A DNA stretch of 64,000 nucleotides from the NCBI GenBank assembly GCA_030770425.1, contig JASJFT010000189.1, forward strand, positions 24,726-88,725, written 5' to 3'. The notes beneath the pieces were generated by a model. That model was given only the letters and a program-made list of their open reading frames with translations. It had not been told where the DNA came from and did not search any database. Made by a program: the position numbers and the translations under genes. Shown piece after piece: positions 32,874 through 44,362 of this stretch; within the stretch, counting starts at the first letter, position 1; every line of letters begins with the position of its first letter. Origin of the DNA: Darksidea phi (taxonomy: Eukaryota; Ascomycota; Dothideomycetes; Pleosporales; Lentitheciaceae).

Positions 32874-33098
32874 ATGTACGTCGCCACGACCGTTATAGAG
32901 TACTATCGTTTTCCTCTTGAGATTCGAAATTACCTATATAAGTATGCCGTACTACTAGATAATACTAAGGCGGTCGAGTGCTTTTACAAGATAGTCGGGG
33001 CGGACGGTACTATTATAGTATTAGACAACGTCCGTCCTTTCTATCTTGACAAGGTTAGCTACAATGAGACGAGCGAGCTTATTTTACTAAGATTATAA
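32874..33098 (+). pseudogene. Remnant of a 2EXR/F-box-like 'PLEIR..LY' protein
   Basis: A 74-codon frame starting with ATG contains YRFPLEIRNYLYKYAVL and GADGTIIVLDNVRPFYLDK. The first block matches the opening motif of the proteins at 51.6, 52.0 and 53.5 kb; the second resembles ANDDTIIVPDLRATSKLL of the 51.6-kb copy. Downstream the homology fades into TAA/TAG-rich sequence, so only the N-terminal part survives. It lies in the RIP-like block. Confidence 0.6.
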
Positions 33099-33720
33099 CT
33101 ATTACCGACGAGCTTCTAAGTCTACTAATACCCTAGATACTCTTTATTTTTGGCTTACCGCGCGCTTTATATCTCTTCGCGGAGGCTTTCGCTGCGCCGT
33201 ACATAGTAATCTATGCGCGACCGCTAGAGCTTTATACCGAATTTGAATTTTGGTGCTATATTCTAGGAGAGTGGCCGAAGAACGTTCGTTAGCTAGACGG
33301 AAAGCGACCTTCCTTACGGACGCGATATTAATACCTACAAAGTATTTAAAGAGTAGTTACTAGTGGTTTAAGAGCTTCTACCAACGACCTATATACATCT
33401 CTTCTTCCTCTATTTCTAGAGAGACTTTCGTAGCCTTCGTGCCCTACCCAAGAAGACTGGTCTACGTTACTATCCGGATACGTTTCGTTTCCCTACTAAT
33501 AAGGGTTATCATTTTTACCGGATTACGATTTCTTTGTCGCCTAAACCATTACGGCGGTAAAAGGAATCGAGGTTCTTAAATAGTCAGGCATTAGCGAGAC
33601 TAGAAGGGCAATATTAGTCCGCTATGGCTGTTCCGGGTTCAACCTCGTACGCCGTCCAAGCTATAACTCGTACCGCTCTAGGACAGATGAAACATCGTCA
33701 AAGTGCGAAAAAAATTTAGA

Positions 33721-34128
33721 GTTCGGAAGGGAAGTAGCGATCATAGGCTCTTGGCATTATCTTATTTTGTTAGCTAATGGATGGCTGGACATGGTAGAAT
33801 TACCATGTCAATTGTTTATGGACGAGCGAGCTTTTTGTTCGTTATCTAAAGTAGGGCTGTCGTTCTCTTAATTATGGTTGCACTCACTGTTGAAGTTTAG
33901 CACTAACGTGGAGCAATTATGTATACAAACAATACTCTGAATAAGTGCTTCCGCCAACAGTCCTCCCAGCTGGCAGAATGTTGTTGTAATACATCTAAAT
34001 AACTACTTCGGCCAACAGTCCTCCCAGCTACTGTCGCCAAGCTAAACCCTTTGAGGTCCCACTACCATATACTATACTTTATCTACTACCCCCAAAAATG
34101 CTCCTCTGTAAGAGAGAGTGATAAGGAA
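33721..34128. other. Intergenic, right edge of the repeat block
   Basis: No gene. A direct repeat CCAACAGTCCTCCCAGCT occurs twice, at about 33954 and 34016, 62 bases apart. Base composition returns toward that of the genic sequence. Confidence 0.55.
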
Positions 34129-35623
34129 TTACCTATCAACTTCGCCGAATACGAGGTCCATTGTTCCAATTATGGCGACAGCGTCAGCCAACAGATGGCC
34201 TCTTGAGATCTGATCCATGCAGGACAAATGCGCGAAACCGGGTGCCCTGATCTTACACCTGTATGGCCTCTCACTGCCGTCTGATACCAAGAACACACCC
34301 ATCTCGCCCTTTGGTGCCTCAATTGCGCTGTAGGTCTCTCCAGGGGGGACGCTGTAGCCCTTGCTGAACAGCAGAAAGTGGTGAATCAATGCTTCCATGT
34401 TCTCTTTCATGGCAGCACGAGGTGGAGGAGCGATCTTGTAATCTTCGACTTTGATGGGGCCTGCGGGCATCTGGTTCAGACACTGATGGATGATGCGGAG
34501 AGACTGGCGGAACTCCTCCATACGGCAGAGATAGCGATCGTAGCAGTCGCCGTTTACGCCGACGGGGACATCAAACTCCACCTGATCGTAGGCGTCATAG
34601 GGCTGCGACTTGCGGATATCCCATGGGACACCAGAACCACGTAGCATAACACCGGAAAAGGAATAGTTGATGGCATCGGCTGCGGACACAACACCGACAC
34701 CCTTGGTACGGCCGATCCAAATTCGGTTGTCCGTCAACATCTCTTCGGTTTCGTCAATGCGGTCACCAAACTGGGTTGCCCATTGGTAGATGTCGTCAAG
34801 AAGGCCTAATGGTAGGTCCTGCGATACGCCACCGGGGCGTACGTATGCTGCATGGAGACGAGCACCAGACACACGTTCGTAAAACTCCTATTTATGCAGG
34901 ATTAGCCAAGAATCCCCAGTCTCTATATTGACATATGAGACCCACCATGAGCTTCTCACGCTCCTCGAACCCCCACAAGAAGGGCGTCAGGGCACCAACG
35001 TCCATAGCGTGCGACAAGACAGACATGAGGTGGTTCAAGATGCGCGTAATCTCGGCAAACATAGTCCGGATATACTTTGCCCGTATCGGAATCTCAATGT
35101 TCAGCAGCTTCTCCACGGCCAGCGAAAAGCACTGCTCGTTCGTCATCATGGAAACGTAGTCCAATCGATCAAAATACGGCAGCGCCTGCAGATATGTCCG
35201 GTACTCGATAAGCTTCTCTGTCCCGCGATGCAGCAGCCCGACGTGCGGATCAGCGCGCACTATCTCCTCGCCATTGAGTTCTAGAATCAGACGCAACACA
35301 CCGTGGGCAGCCGGATGCTGGGGCCCAAAATTAACAGTGTAGTGCCGGATTTTTCTGTTCTCAAGGGAACCTTCGTCGCTTGCGGCAGCCCTCAAGTTGT
35401 GCGGATCCTCCGGTTCCTCCTGGCGGCCGAACGTCTCCTCGGTCGGTATCTCGACTAGGCGCGTCCTCAGGTTCTCGTCGATGTCGGCATAGTGACGTGG
35501 GCGTGAGGTTGATAAGCAGCGGACAATTGATCCGACTCGGGGTGCCTTCGCAAGGTGTGGCCGGGGCGCCTGGCACAGCCGTTTCGCCGTGTAGCCGGCG
35601 AGACGCGCAATAGGGATGGGCAT
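34129..35623 (-). CDS. nuo-49: NADH:ubiquinone oxidoreductase 49-kDa subunit (complex I, NDUFS2/NuoD)
   Basis: Two exons on the minus strand: 35623-34946 and 34887-34129 (478 aa), joined in phase 0 as [18 protein letters not shown]. Residues 1-45 are Arg/Ala/Ser-rich and lack acids, a mitochondrial targeting sequence. The mature part follows the NuoD family: [52 protein letters not shown], and a C-terminus with [34 protein letters not shown] and DLVFGEVDR. The subunit lines the quinone-binding cavity next to the PSST subunit in the matrix arm of complex I. Key His and Tyr of the quinone site region (HPAAHG, YVSMM) are intact. Divergent from AC40 with only 221 bases between the start codons. 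Confidence 0.96.
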
Positions 35624-35844
35624 GGTGATCGTTCGAGACGGTCGATGCCCGTTTGCGACGTCAATGGGTGGGTGGAGGGAAGAGATTCGTCGCGGCGTTG
35701 TCGAGCAGCTCTTTCTTGAGTGATGAGGTAAAGGACATCGAGCTCCCTCCCATTGGCCCGAGCGGTGGTGGTCTTGGCGAGGCCATATCGAAAAAGTTGG
35801 AGCTCCCCGCCAAATCTTCGCAACTTGACACCACAACCGCAGCA
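35624..35844. promoter_or_regulatory. Compact divergent promoter, complex I 49-kDa / AC40
   Basis: 221 bases between the two start codons must carry both promoters and leaders. No obvious TATA; a GC-rich segment with GGCCC and CCGC runs lies in the middle. Confidence 0.55.
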
Positions 35845-37109
35845 ATGCCCGTACCGAGCTCAGAAGAGCTGGTTCAGCGGAAGGTATGCATGCGATCAAG
35901 ATTTTTTAACTTTTACATTGCTGATCTCGCTATAGAGGCTTCAAATCGGTCCGGAAACTGTGAGTAACCAAGCGTCGACAGACTTCCCAGGTCACTGGCC
36001 CGGCGAGAACCACGAGTGGGACTTGAATTACTTCCGAGAGGTATTGTACAGTGATCTCACGCCGGAGAATAGAGCACTTATATGAATCCCAGAACTTCAA
36101 AGTCCAATTCTATTCCACGCCTCCTAGAGATCCCTTAAGACCCGACGTAGAGAATCAAGACCCCGACGTCGACCTCACATTCTCCCTCATCGGTCTTGAC
36201 ACCGCCATCGCTAATGCCTTTCGCCGCATTCTTATCGCCGAAGTTCCTACCCTCGCCATCGAAAATGTCTTCATCATGCAAAACACCTCCATCATCCAGG
36301 ACGAAGTGCTCGCCCACCGCCTTGGTCTGATTCCACTGAGAGGCGACCACGAAGGCATGCGCTGGATGAAATGGTACACCAAGCCCACGGAAGAAGGCCT
36401 AGAGAAGGATGGCGCACCATCTGACTACAATTGCGCGCAGTTTAAACTGGACGTTGAGTGCAAGTGGCAAGAAGGCGGCATGGAGAGGGCAGCGAAGGGT
36501 GAGACGGATCCGAACAAACTATACGAGAACCACAGTATCTATGCAAGGGATCTGGACTGGATACCGATCGGAAAGCAGCACGACATCTTCAAGGACCCAA
36601 TTCGGGCGGCGAACCCGGATATTATCATTGCGAAAATGCGACCAGGGCAACAGATATCGCTTATGATGCACGCATTCAAAGGCATCGGCCAAGACCACGC
36701 CAAATTCTCTCCCGTGGCTACCGCCACCTACCGTCTCATGCCCACAATCGACATTCTCAGGCCCATCATCGGTTCCGACGCGAAGAAGTTCGCCCGTTGC
36801 TTCCCCAAAGGCGTCATTAAACTCGAAGAAGTCACTTCCGAAGACACACAAAAGGATCCCGCGCTACAGGGTAAAGAAGGCGAGGTGAAAGCCGTGGTCG
36901 ACGATCCGATGAAGGACACAGTGAGCAGGGAGTGCATGCGGCACCCCGAGTTCAAGGACAAGGTCAAGCTTGGGAGGATCCGGGATCACTTCATCTTCAG
37001 GATCGAAAGCACGGGGCAGTGGGGCAGCGATGAGCTGTTCTTGGAGAGCGTGCGGCTGTTAAAGATCAAAGCACAGCGGGTAAAGAGAGGATTAGCCGAG
37101 ATGACCTAG
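35845..37109 (+). CDS. rpc40: RNA polymerase I and III subunit AC40 (Rpc40/RPAC1)
   Basis: Three exons: 35845-35883, 35936-36040 and 36093-37109 (386 aa). Joins give [11 protein letters not shown] and [19 protein letters not shown] inside exon 2 is not used, because reading through gives the family segment [20 protein letters not shown]. The protein shows the RPB3/RpoA-like dimerisation domain: [55 protein letters not shown], and the C-terminal [19 protein letters not shown]40 pairs with AC19 and nucleates assembly of both polymerase I (rRNA) and III (tRNA, 5S). Length is normal and no residue stands out as missing. Confidence 0.96.
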
Positions 37110-37638
37110 AAGCGAGGTGAACAGAACTTTGCATTGCAGGCGTTCAGGGCATTAGGGATGCGGCATTGGAAAAGTGCTTATGATATCACGGAGCGCGTGT
37201 CTACATAGGAGCAATGAATCTTCCAATCTTTCAAATCCTAGCACTCATCTTGGTGGCTATGTACAAATGTATTCATCCTGTTCATCGATAGACACTCTTG
37301 GGCGCCGTCAACAAACTTCCACCCATACATACGTACACTTGAAACCAAAATGCTATCTAATAGCGTCCACCGCGTACATTCTGATACAGGAAAACAGGTG
37401 CTAATAAAAAGGTAGGGGGTGCAAACCGGGCTACTAAAAACACGGTGGGTGAATCGGGTATCAAATTTCCGCCGCTGCGAGAAGGAAAATGCAGAAACAA
37501 GGAAAGTCGCGTGTACGCGTCGGGATATTTTGGGAGCAGCGGAATTCGTCGGTCGCCAGCGATCAGATCAGCGGTGTCGTCATCGTTATTCTTCGCTTTC
37601 ACCAAGTTTCATAAATGTGCGCTCAGTTGGAGCGTTCA
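37110..37638. other. Intergenic between convergent genes
   Basis: 3' flanks of AC40 and of the next, minus-strand gene. Short frames only; nothing recognised. Confidence 0.5.
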
Positions 37639-38767
37639 TCATAGCTCGGAAAGCGCTTCGTCGCAGAGCTGTCTCACACTCGAAGGATCGAATCGGGGTC
37701 GAAATTTCATCGTTCTCCTGGACGGCCGCATACCTTCCATGTCAGACTCATGCGAGCTAGAAGAATTCCTGCTGGTTGGCCTCGGGTTCACAATTGAGCT
37801 CCTGGACCTCGCGAAAGAGAAGCGAACAGTGGGAACAACGGCAGTCTCTTTTAGCTCCAGGACGTTGGCCAAGTGCGACTTGATCATATCGATGAAGCAT
37901 GAGAGGTTGGCTGAAAACTGCTCCTCACGGTACGACCGCACTGCATTTGGTGTGATTATTGGAGCAGGGCGCCTTTTCGCTGGTTTGGGGGTTTGCCGTG
38001 ATGAAGTCCTCGGTGGCGACTTCGGTGGTGTCGAAGGTCGGCTAGGCATGTTTTCGAAGAGGGCCCGGGCTTTGAGATAAGCGGGGGATTTCTTGGGTGT
38101 GGTTTGCGTGTCCTCGTCTGCGATGGATGTCGCGCTTGATGCTATGGATTGCTGGGAGGCGTCTGATACACGACGACCTTTGACGGCCAGGTCGTCTTCA
38201 GAGGCAGACGAGGTCGGCGAGTGCTCCGGTACATCGTCGAGCTTCCGGAGCGTTGGTTCGGAGAGTGCTTCCAAGGCGGCGAGATAGTGCTGCTCTGCTA
38301 GGTCTAGTTCTGCGGAGCGGTGCTTCCATGTTGCTTCGCGAGCCATTGTGTCATGGGACAGAGCCATATAAAAGTGGAGGTATGCCATATGAAGGGGATG
38401 GATCTATGGTTTGTTAGTAACGGGGTTACTTTTTGTAAGGCTTATTAGATCCGTTCGCTCCAATATAGCCTTCTACAAAGTAGGCGAACACATACCTCAG
38501 CATGTACGCGAGTCAGTCGCTCGCAGAGGGCGGCACATTGAGCGTAGTGCCGGGTCTGAAAGAGCTGCTTGATCTCGGCCAACTTCGCCTTCATGACCCC
38601 ATAGTTCGCTTCCGGGATCATCCTGTCGTCCGTTTCCGTCTGAGATAGCTGTTTAATTTTCTCCAAGTCCGGGTGCTGAGCCGAATGTGTAAAGTTCTGG
38701 TTCCAGTGAGACCAGACGGGAACCCTCCGCTTCAAAAAGGCGTCAAGGTAGCAGCCTAATCCGGCGG
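37639..38767 (-). CDS. Unknown fungal protein, helical N-terminus and Ser/Pro-rich centre
   Basis: At least two exons on the minus strand: 38767-38496 and 38403-37639, joined in phase 0 as RVHAE|IHPLHMAYLHF. The 5' end is unresolved: the frame begins after a probable acceptor (TGCAG) and has no upstream ATG; the only nearby ATG (38999) starts a frame whose visible donors do not match in phase. An internal ATG at 38621 is an alternative. The sequence has an N-terminal helical part (YLDAFLKRRVPVWSHWNQNF, EIKQLFQTRHYAQCAALCER, LAEQHYLAALEALS) that looks like TPR-type helix pairs, then a disordered Ser/Thr/Pro region with possible phosphorylation sites (TPPKSPPRTSS) and a C-terminal helix (SCFIDMIKSHLANVLELKE). 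Probably a cytosolic scaffold; no function is assigned. Confidence 0.7.
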
Positions 38768-39495
38768 CTGCAGGAAGCTACGGAGCGTCCAATTTGTGAT
38801 AGCAGTAGCCGTATGAACCAATGGAGATCGGCTGCAATGCTGCGACACCTGTTCAGCACTGTTGTTGGCCCGTTGCCCGGTTGATGGCGCACGCAGGGTT
38901 AATGCTCGACAAGGATGAAACGAGGTGCCGAACCGTGGAACGACTCACTTCAAGCGTCGTTCGAAAATTAGCAAAGAAGGATTGCAGGCAAAAAGACATG
39001 CAACAGACCATGTATATAGTCCCCCGAGAGCCCAGCTCCTGCATCGAACTCCTGCCTCGAGCTCCTGCAGGGTGGAGCTGCTAGCAGCTTCCGGTAAAAG
39101 TTTGAAGAGCCGGGGGCGTTTCATCGCCACGGGCTTACCGTATATAGATGCCGCCCGTCTGCGACGGGTAGAGAACTCCAACTAGCCGCGGCGCGCCAAC
39201 ACTCCTCTGGCTTGCGTGCGGCATGGTGCAGCACGAACTCGCCGTTGCGGACCGATGCGACGTGCAATGGGAAACAGGACACGGAGAGAAGTGCAGCGAT
39301 CGACGCTTAGTCGCGTGACAATTTCGTTGACGTGAGCAATTATTGATGACGGCCCACGCGAGATCAGATGAGGCACCAAAGGCTTTGATAGCTGTGTTAC
39401 AAAGGGAGCATATGAACAGGTACTTATTCTACACAGCCCATACCAGGGTGGTTGAGCCGACTTTTTGGGACATGCAGTCTCCTACAGTAGATTCC
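38768..39495. other. Intergenic, unresolved 5' exon region
   Basis: Should hold the missing first exon and promoter of the preceding minus-strand gene and the 3' flank of the ATP synthase gene. No further gene seen. Confidence 0.4.
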
Positions 39496-40637
39496 TTAAC
39501 CCTCTTCTGAAGCAGCAGCACCAGTGATGATTTCAACAAGTTCGCCCGTAATGACGGCCTGGCGAGTGCGATTGAACAGAATCTGGAACTTGTTGATCAT
39601 GTCACCAGCGTTCTTGGAGGCGTTCTGCGAACATTAGCTCGTTGACTTGATGTAGATTTCTGGGATACTTACGTCCATAGCGTTTCGTCGTGCAGACTGC
39701 TCGCAGGCGTGGCCCTCAGCAAGTGCCTAGCAATCAGTTAGCGAAGAGTGCGATTGTAGCTTCTCTACAACATACCCAGAAGAGCGAGTTGGCGAGCGCA
39801 TATTCGCCCAGGTTGCCGAGGACTTCGTCGTCGATCTCGAAAGCGGTGAAGTTGGCTGTCGGAGGTCAGTGGAAAAATCCTAGTATAGGCACCCAGACAT
39901 ACGCGACTTAGCAATGGCCTCCTCGGAGAAAGCCTCAATGACGGTAGCCTCGTAGCTTTGAGCGTTGATGAACTTGTTGTAGACGATCTTGATGGAGGAA
40001 TAGTCGGTTGGGAGCATGCAGATCTGGTCGGCGATGGCGGCAGCATCCGCAAAGGTGGGGACGTCTTTGCCAACGCCGGCGAAGCTGAGTTGCATGTTCT
40101 TGCCGTTGGAACGGCTCAATTGCGCCTTGCACTTCTCGCCCACCACGACGAGGTCCGCATCGGGCTGCTCCAAGAGCATCTTCCGCGTCGCTCTCGACAT
40201 GCCCGAGTGGATACCGCCGCAGAGGCCCTTGTCGGAACTGCAGACTACGAACAGCGTTTTCTTGCCATCCCCCTCCAGCGCTTTCGTCTCGGCCTTCTCG
40301 AAAACGGTGTTCGAAGCCTGTCCGTAGGAGCGGGAGTCAGTCATGGCCCTCTGGGCGCGGGTGAGCTTGGTGGAAGCGACAATCTTCATCGTCTTGGTAA
40401 TTTTCTCAATGTTCTTAATCGACTTCAGACGCCCCTCGATCTCGCGCAGGGTGGCGTACGTGGCGGCGGTGGGGGCATTGAGGGTGGCCGGGCTATATCG
40501 CACGCTTGCAGTCAGTTTCTGATGCCATTGGCGATGTCACGGCGATGTAGCGGTGCGGGAAAAGGTGCTGTGAAGGGATCGTACCGTGCGGCGGTCACAC
40601 CAGCCCGCAGAGCCGGGCGCGCAGCTCGTGAAAGCAT
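39496..40637 (-). CDS. atp3: Mitochondrial F1-ATP synthase gamma subunit
   Basis: Five exons on the minus strand: 40637-40585, 40492-39903, 39855-39776, 39726-39673 and 39624-39496 (301 aa). The N-terminus [18 protein letters not shown] is a mitochondrial presequence. The mature protein begins [20 protein letters not shown] and continues [18 protein letters not shown], the N-terminal helix of the rotating stalk. [17 protein letters not shown] is the conserved central motif, and the C-terminal helix contains [18 protein letters not shown] and [20 protein letters not shown]. The gamma subunit rotates inside the alpha3beta3 head and couples proton flow to ATP synthesis. The first intron has two in-frame acceptors 12 nt apart; the distal one (exon start 40492) fits branch-site spacing better. 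Divergent from topoisomerase I. Confidence 0.96.
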
Positions 40638-41322
40638 TATGCAGGGGAAGAGCAATTGAGATGGAGCGGAGATGGCAGGCAGCCGGCGGGTCCGTGGTCG
40701 ACTGCGGTCTTGCTGGCGGGTGATGGGAAGCTGTTCGGCTTTGCAAGATGCTTCCAACAGCGCGAGCCCTGCCGCCCGTAACGAAAGATGACTAAGTAAG
40801 ACTTGGCGCACACGAATCCGACATGGCCGTGACGCCGCAGGCAGCTGCTACCAAATCGGATGCTTCGCGACTTTCACGGGACGGATGCTGTGTAGAGGGC
40901 CGGGCTCTCACCCAAGGGCCTTTACCAGGCTGCACATGGGCCAATGGGCGGCCTGTAAATTACTGTGTTGGACGCTGCAGTGAACGCGCCTGCTGCGTGT
41001 CTAACGATTGTTACGAAAATAAGCGGATGGACTTAGTGGCTGCGCAGGGGACTCGATCGTAAGTCTCCCTTCACTATTTTAACCACCCTCATTCCTCACT
41101 TTCCTCCGTCTTTCACTCGTCTCCGCCACCATCCCTCCGCTGTCACCCCTCGCGCAGCGTGGTTGCCTCAACCTCGCCCGCGCCCGTCGCCCACGCTTCT
41201 CACGCCCCCTTAGTGTCTCGCTCGCTACAGCTGCGCCTGCCACGCTCACGCCAGCGAAAGCTGGACTTCGTCGTTCTGTTTTCCATCACCTCCATCACTG
41301 TCCACCGTCTCCACTGCCCACA
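40638..41322. promoter_or_regulatory. Divergent promoter region, ATP synthase gamma / topoisomerase I
   Basis: 685 bases between the two start codons. The topoisomerase side ends in a long CT-rich leader (about 41060-41320), typical of strongly expressed fungal housekeeping genes. Confidence 0.5.
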
Positions 41323-44300
41323 ATGTCTTCGTCCGACGACGATGCGCCTCTTGCGCGAGGCACAAACGGAGGTGAGTGCCTCTGCGCAAACTGCCCTTTG
41401 TTCCACGTTCCACGTATCTCATTGCACGCGACCGACTTTTACCGGTCGCTGCCTTAGTCGCGTCCAACAACTTCACCAACTTCGCCCACTTTATCGCGCG
41501 CAACCCACAATCTCACCATGACTAACTCTCGCCATCTAGTGAAATCCGACGACCGCATCCCCAAGAGCGTCGACGAGACCATGGACGAGGAAGTCCCGTC
41601 TAACGGCCATGTCGAACCCGGTGTCTCCATCCGCATGGGGCCCGTCGAGGAAATGGACATAGATACCCCATCCGTCAACGGCACCAGCAACGGCAAGCGC
41701 AAAGCCCGCAGTAGCCTCACAAACGGCAAGACCTATAAGGAAGCTAGTAGTTCGGAAGATGATGATAAACCTCTGGTGCGTTCCATCACTGGCCCCTATA
41801 CATTCAGTACGCTGACTCTCCTTAGAGTAAGCGGCGCCGGACATCCCAGCAAACCAAGCAGGTCAAGCACGAATCCGAGTCGGACCTCAGCGACGCGCCT
41901 TTGAAGGTCAAGAAGCCACCCAAGGCCACTGCCGCTCAGATCGGCGAATCGTCTGACTCCGATACACCGCTCAACACGAAACTTGTGAAGGAGAAGGAGA
42001 AGATTGAAAAGGCTGCTACGAAAGAGGCCAAGTCTATCAGGACAAAAGAGAAGGCTGCAGCAAAGCGTAAGCAGAAGATGGAGACCGATAGCGAAGACGA
42101 TGTACCTCTTGCAAAGACAAAGAAGCAACCTGCAAAGAGAGCTTCAAACGGCGTCAAGAAGGCCGAGTCAGACTCAGATGTGCCTATCGTGAAGAAGGCT
42201 ACCACGAAGAAGGCGGCCAAGGCGAAAGCCGAGGCCGCCACTCCAGCAAAGAAAGGCAGAACAAAGAGCAAGGCCGAGACTGAGCAGGATCAACAAGCTG
42301 AAGCCGAAGAGGAAGAATATCGCTGGTGGGAGAACACGGCTAAGGGCGATGGCACGAAGAAGTGGACTACTCTAGAGCACAACGGTGTCGTATTTCCGCC
42401 TGAATACCAACCCCTTCCGGACAACGTCAAGCTGGTCTACGATGGCGTCCCTGTGACGCTACACAAGGACGCTGAAGAAGTAGCGACCTTCTACGGCACC
42501 ATGCTTCACTCGACTCACAATGTCGAGAATCCAACGTTCAACAAGAATTTCTTTGAAGATTTCACGGCCATACTAGATAAGACCGGCCATGGCAAAGATA
42601 GGGACGGTAACACTGTCAAGATCAAGAAGTTTGAAAAGTGCGATTTCAGGCCCATCTTCGAGTGGTTCGAGTCTGAACGGGCCGCGAAGAAGGCTCTACC
42701 AGCGGCTGAGAAGAAGGCACTCAAGGCAGAAAAGGACGCAGCTGAAGCACCTTACATGTACTGCACATGGGATGGTCGCAAACAAAAGGTTGGCAACTTC
42801 AGAGTCGAACCCCCCGGTCTCTTCCGCGGCCGTGGCGAGCATCCCAAGACTGGACGGGTGAAGAAACGCGTCCTGCCGGAGCAAATCACCATCAACATTG
42901 GCAAGGAAGCCAAGGTGCCAGACCCGCCTGCGGGGCACAGCTGGAAGGAGATCAAGCACGACCAGGAGGGTACTTGGCTTGCAATGTGGCAAGAGAACAT
43001 CAATGGTGCTTACAAGTACGTGATGCTTGCCGCTAACTCCGACATCAAAGGGCAGAGCGACTTCAACAAGTTTGAGAAGGCAAGAGAATTGAAGAAGCAT
43101 ATCGACAAGATCCGGAACGATTACCGCCGAGACCTCAAGTCGGAGAAGATGGCTGATCGTCAGCGCGCTACCGCCATCTACCTGATTGATCAATTCGCTC
43201 TCCGTGCGGGTAACGAGAAGGGTGAAGATGAAGCAGACACCGTGGGCTGCTGTTCTCTCAAGTATGAACACATCACTCTCAAGCCGCCACACTTCGTCAT
43301 CTTCGACTTCTTGGGCAAAGACAGTATCCGTTTCTACGATGAGGTGACTGTTGATCCGCAAGTGTTTAAGAACCTGAAAATATTCAAGAAGGCTCCCAAG
43401 ACCACTGGCGACGATATCTTCGACCGTCTAACTACTTCCGCCCTTAATAAGCACTTGACGAGCTATATGACGGGTCTAACAGCGAAGGTATTCCGTACAT
43501 ACAACGCCTCCTGGACCATGGCTCGCCTCCTCAAGGAGATGAAGCCCACAGGGACGATACCCGAAAAGGTCAAGGAATACAATGACGCCAATCGACAGGT
43601 TGCTATTTTGTGTAATCACAAACGGACTGTGGCTGCTGGCCACGCTGGCTCCATTGAAAAAATGCAAGAGAAGGTATGTGAGCTCCCAAACCAGACAACA
43701 TCGCAATGCTAACTAAGTGATAGATCAACGGTCTTCGGTATCAAGTCTGGAGGACGAAACAGATGATGATCGATATCGATCCCAAGATCAAGAAGAAGAA
43801 AGGCGTGGAGTATTTCGAGCGGCCAGAGGACCTAGACGATGCATGGGTCAAGCAACATATCGAATTTCTTGTGGAGGAGCAGCGCCAGAAGATCACGAAG
43901 AAGTTCGAAAAGGACAACGAGAAACTCAAGGCCGAAGGCGACAAGGAGATGAAGCCCAAGGAGCTCAATGAGCGCCTGGAGGCTGCCGATGACCTGGAGA
44001 AGAAGATGAAGAAAGAGCACAAGACAGGCAAGGTCGAAGCCGAAGGCAAGGGCCCGACTGTCGACAAAATGGAAGCAAATGTGGAGAAGCTCGAGCAGCG
44101 CATCGAGACGATGAAGATCCAGATGGAGGACAAGGAGGGCAACAAGGAGGTCGCCCTTGGCACTTCTAAAATTGTGAATACATAACCGCCTTGAGAAAAT
44201 AACCTCATGCTAACGAAGTGAATCCAGAACTACATCGACCCCCGTCTCACTGTCGTCTTCTCTAAGAAATTCAACGTCCCGATCGAACGATTCTTCTCGA

Positions 44301-44362
44301 AGACGCTACGCGAAAAGTTTGATTGGGCGATCAAATCGGTGGATGAGGATTGGGAATTCTGA
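41323..44362 (+). CDS. top1: DNA topoisomerase I (type IB)
   Basis: Five exons: 41323-41371, 41540-41775, 41826-43673, 43724-44173 and 44228-44362 (905 aa). The N-terminal 210 residues are a charged, Lys/Glu/Ser-rich nuclear region. The core starts [20 protein letters not shown] and includes FAxxFGTML-type [24 protein letters not shown], the catalytic-pentad segment [32 protein letters not shown], and [17 protein letters not shown] Lys/Glu-rich linker coiled coil follows (residues about 690-850). The C-terminal exon supplies the active-site tyrosine in [14 protein letters not shown], and the protein ends KSVDEDWEF. The enzyme relaxes supercoils ahead of polymerases through a 3'-phosphotyrosine intermediate. 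Complete and of normal length. The last intron falls directly before the Asn-Tyr of the active site. Confidence 0.96.

Larger units (their letters stand above)
31290..33720. repeat. RIP-like, TA-rich decayed repeat block
   Basis: Unlike the rest of the window, this block is crowded with TA dinucleotides and nearly free of CA and TG, while CG remains common (well seen at 32400-32520). This is the usual footprint of repeat-induced point mutation, which converts CpA to TpA in duplicated sequence. It includes the second inverted-repeat element, a decayed frame with TAG stops and a 2EXR-like remnant. Confidence 0.7.

Noticed and set aside
35959..35965. GTGAGT in AC40 exon 2 as a splice donor
   Set aside because: Reading through gives a segment expected of AC40 ([14 protein letters not shown]); using the donor would delete it.
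38949..38999. ATG at 38999 with a GTGAGT donor as first exon of the 37.6-38.8 kb gene
   Set aside because: The donor is in phase 0 while the next exon needs phase 1, so it cannot be joined as it stands.
42696..43361. 221-codon minus-strand frame inside topoisomerase I
   Set aside because: Fully covered by the conserved catalytic core of TOP1 on the other strand.
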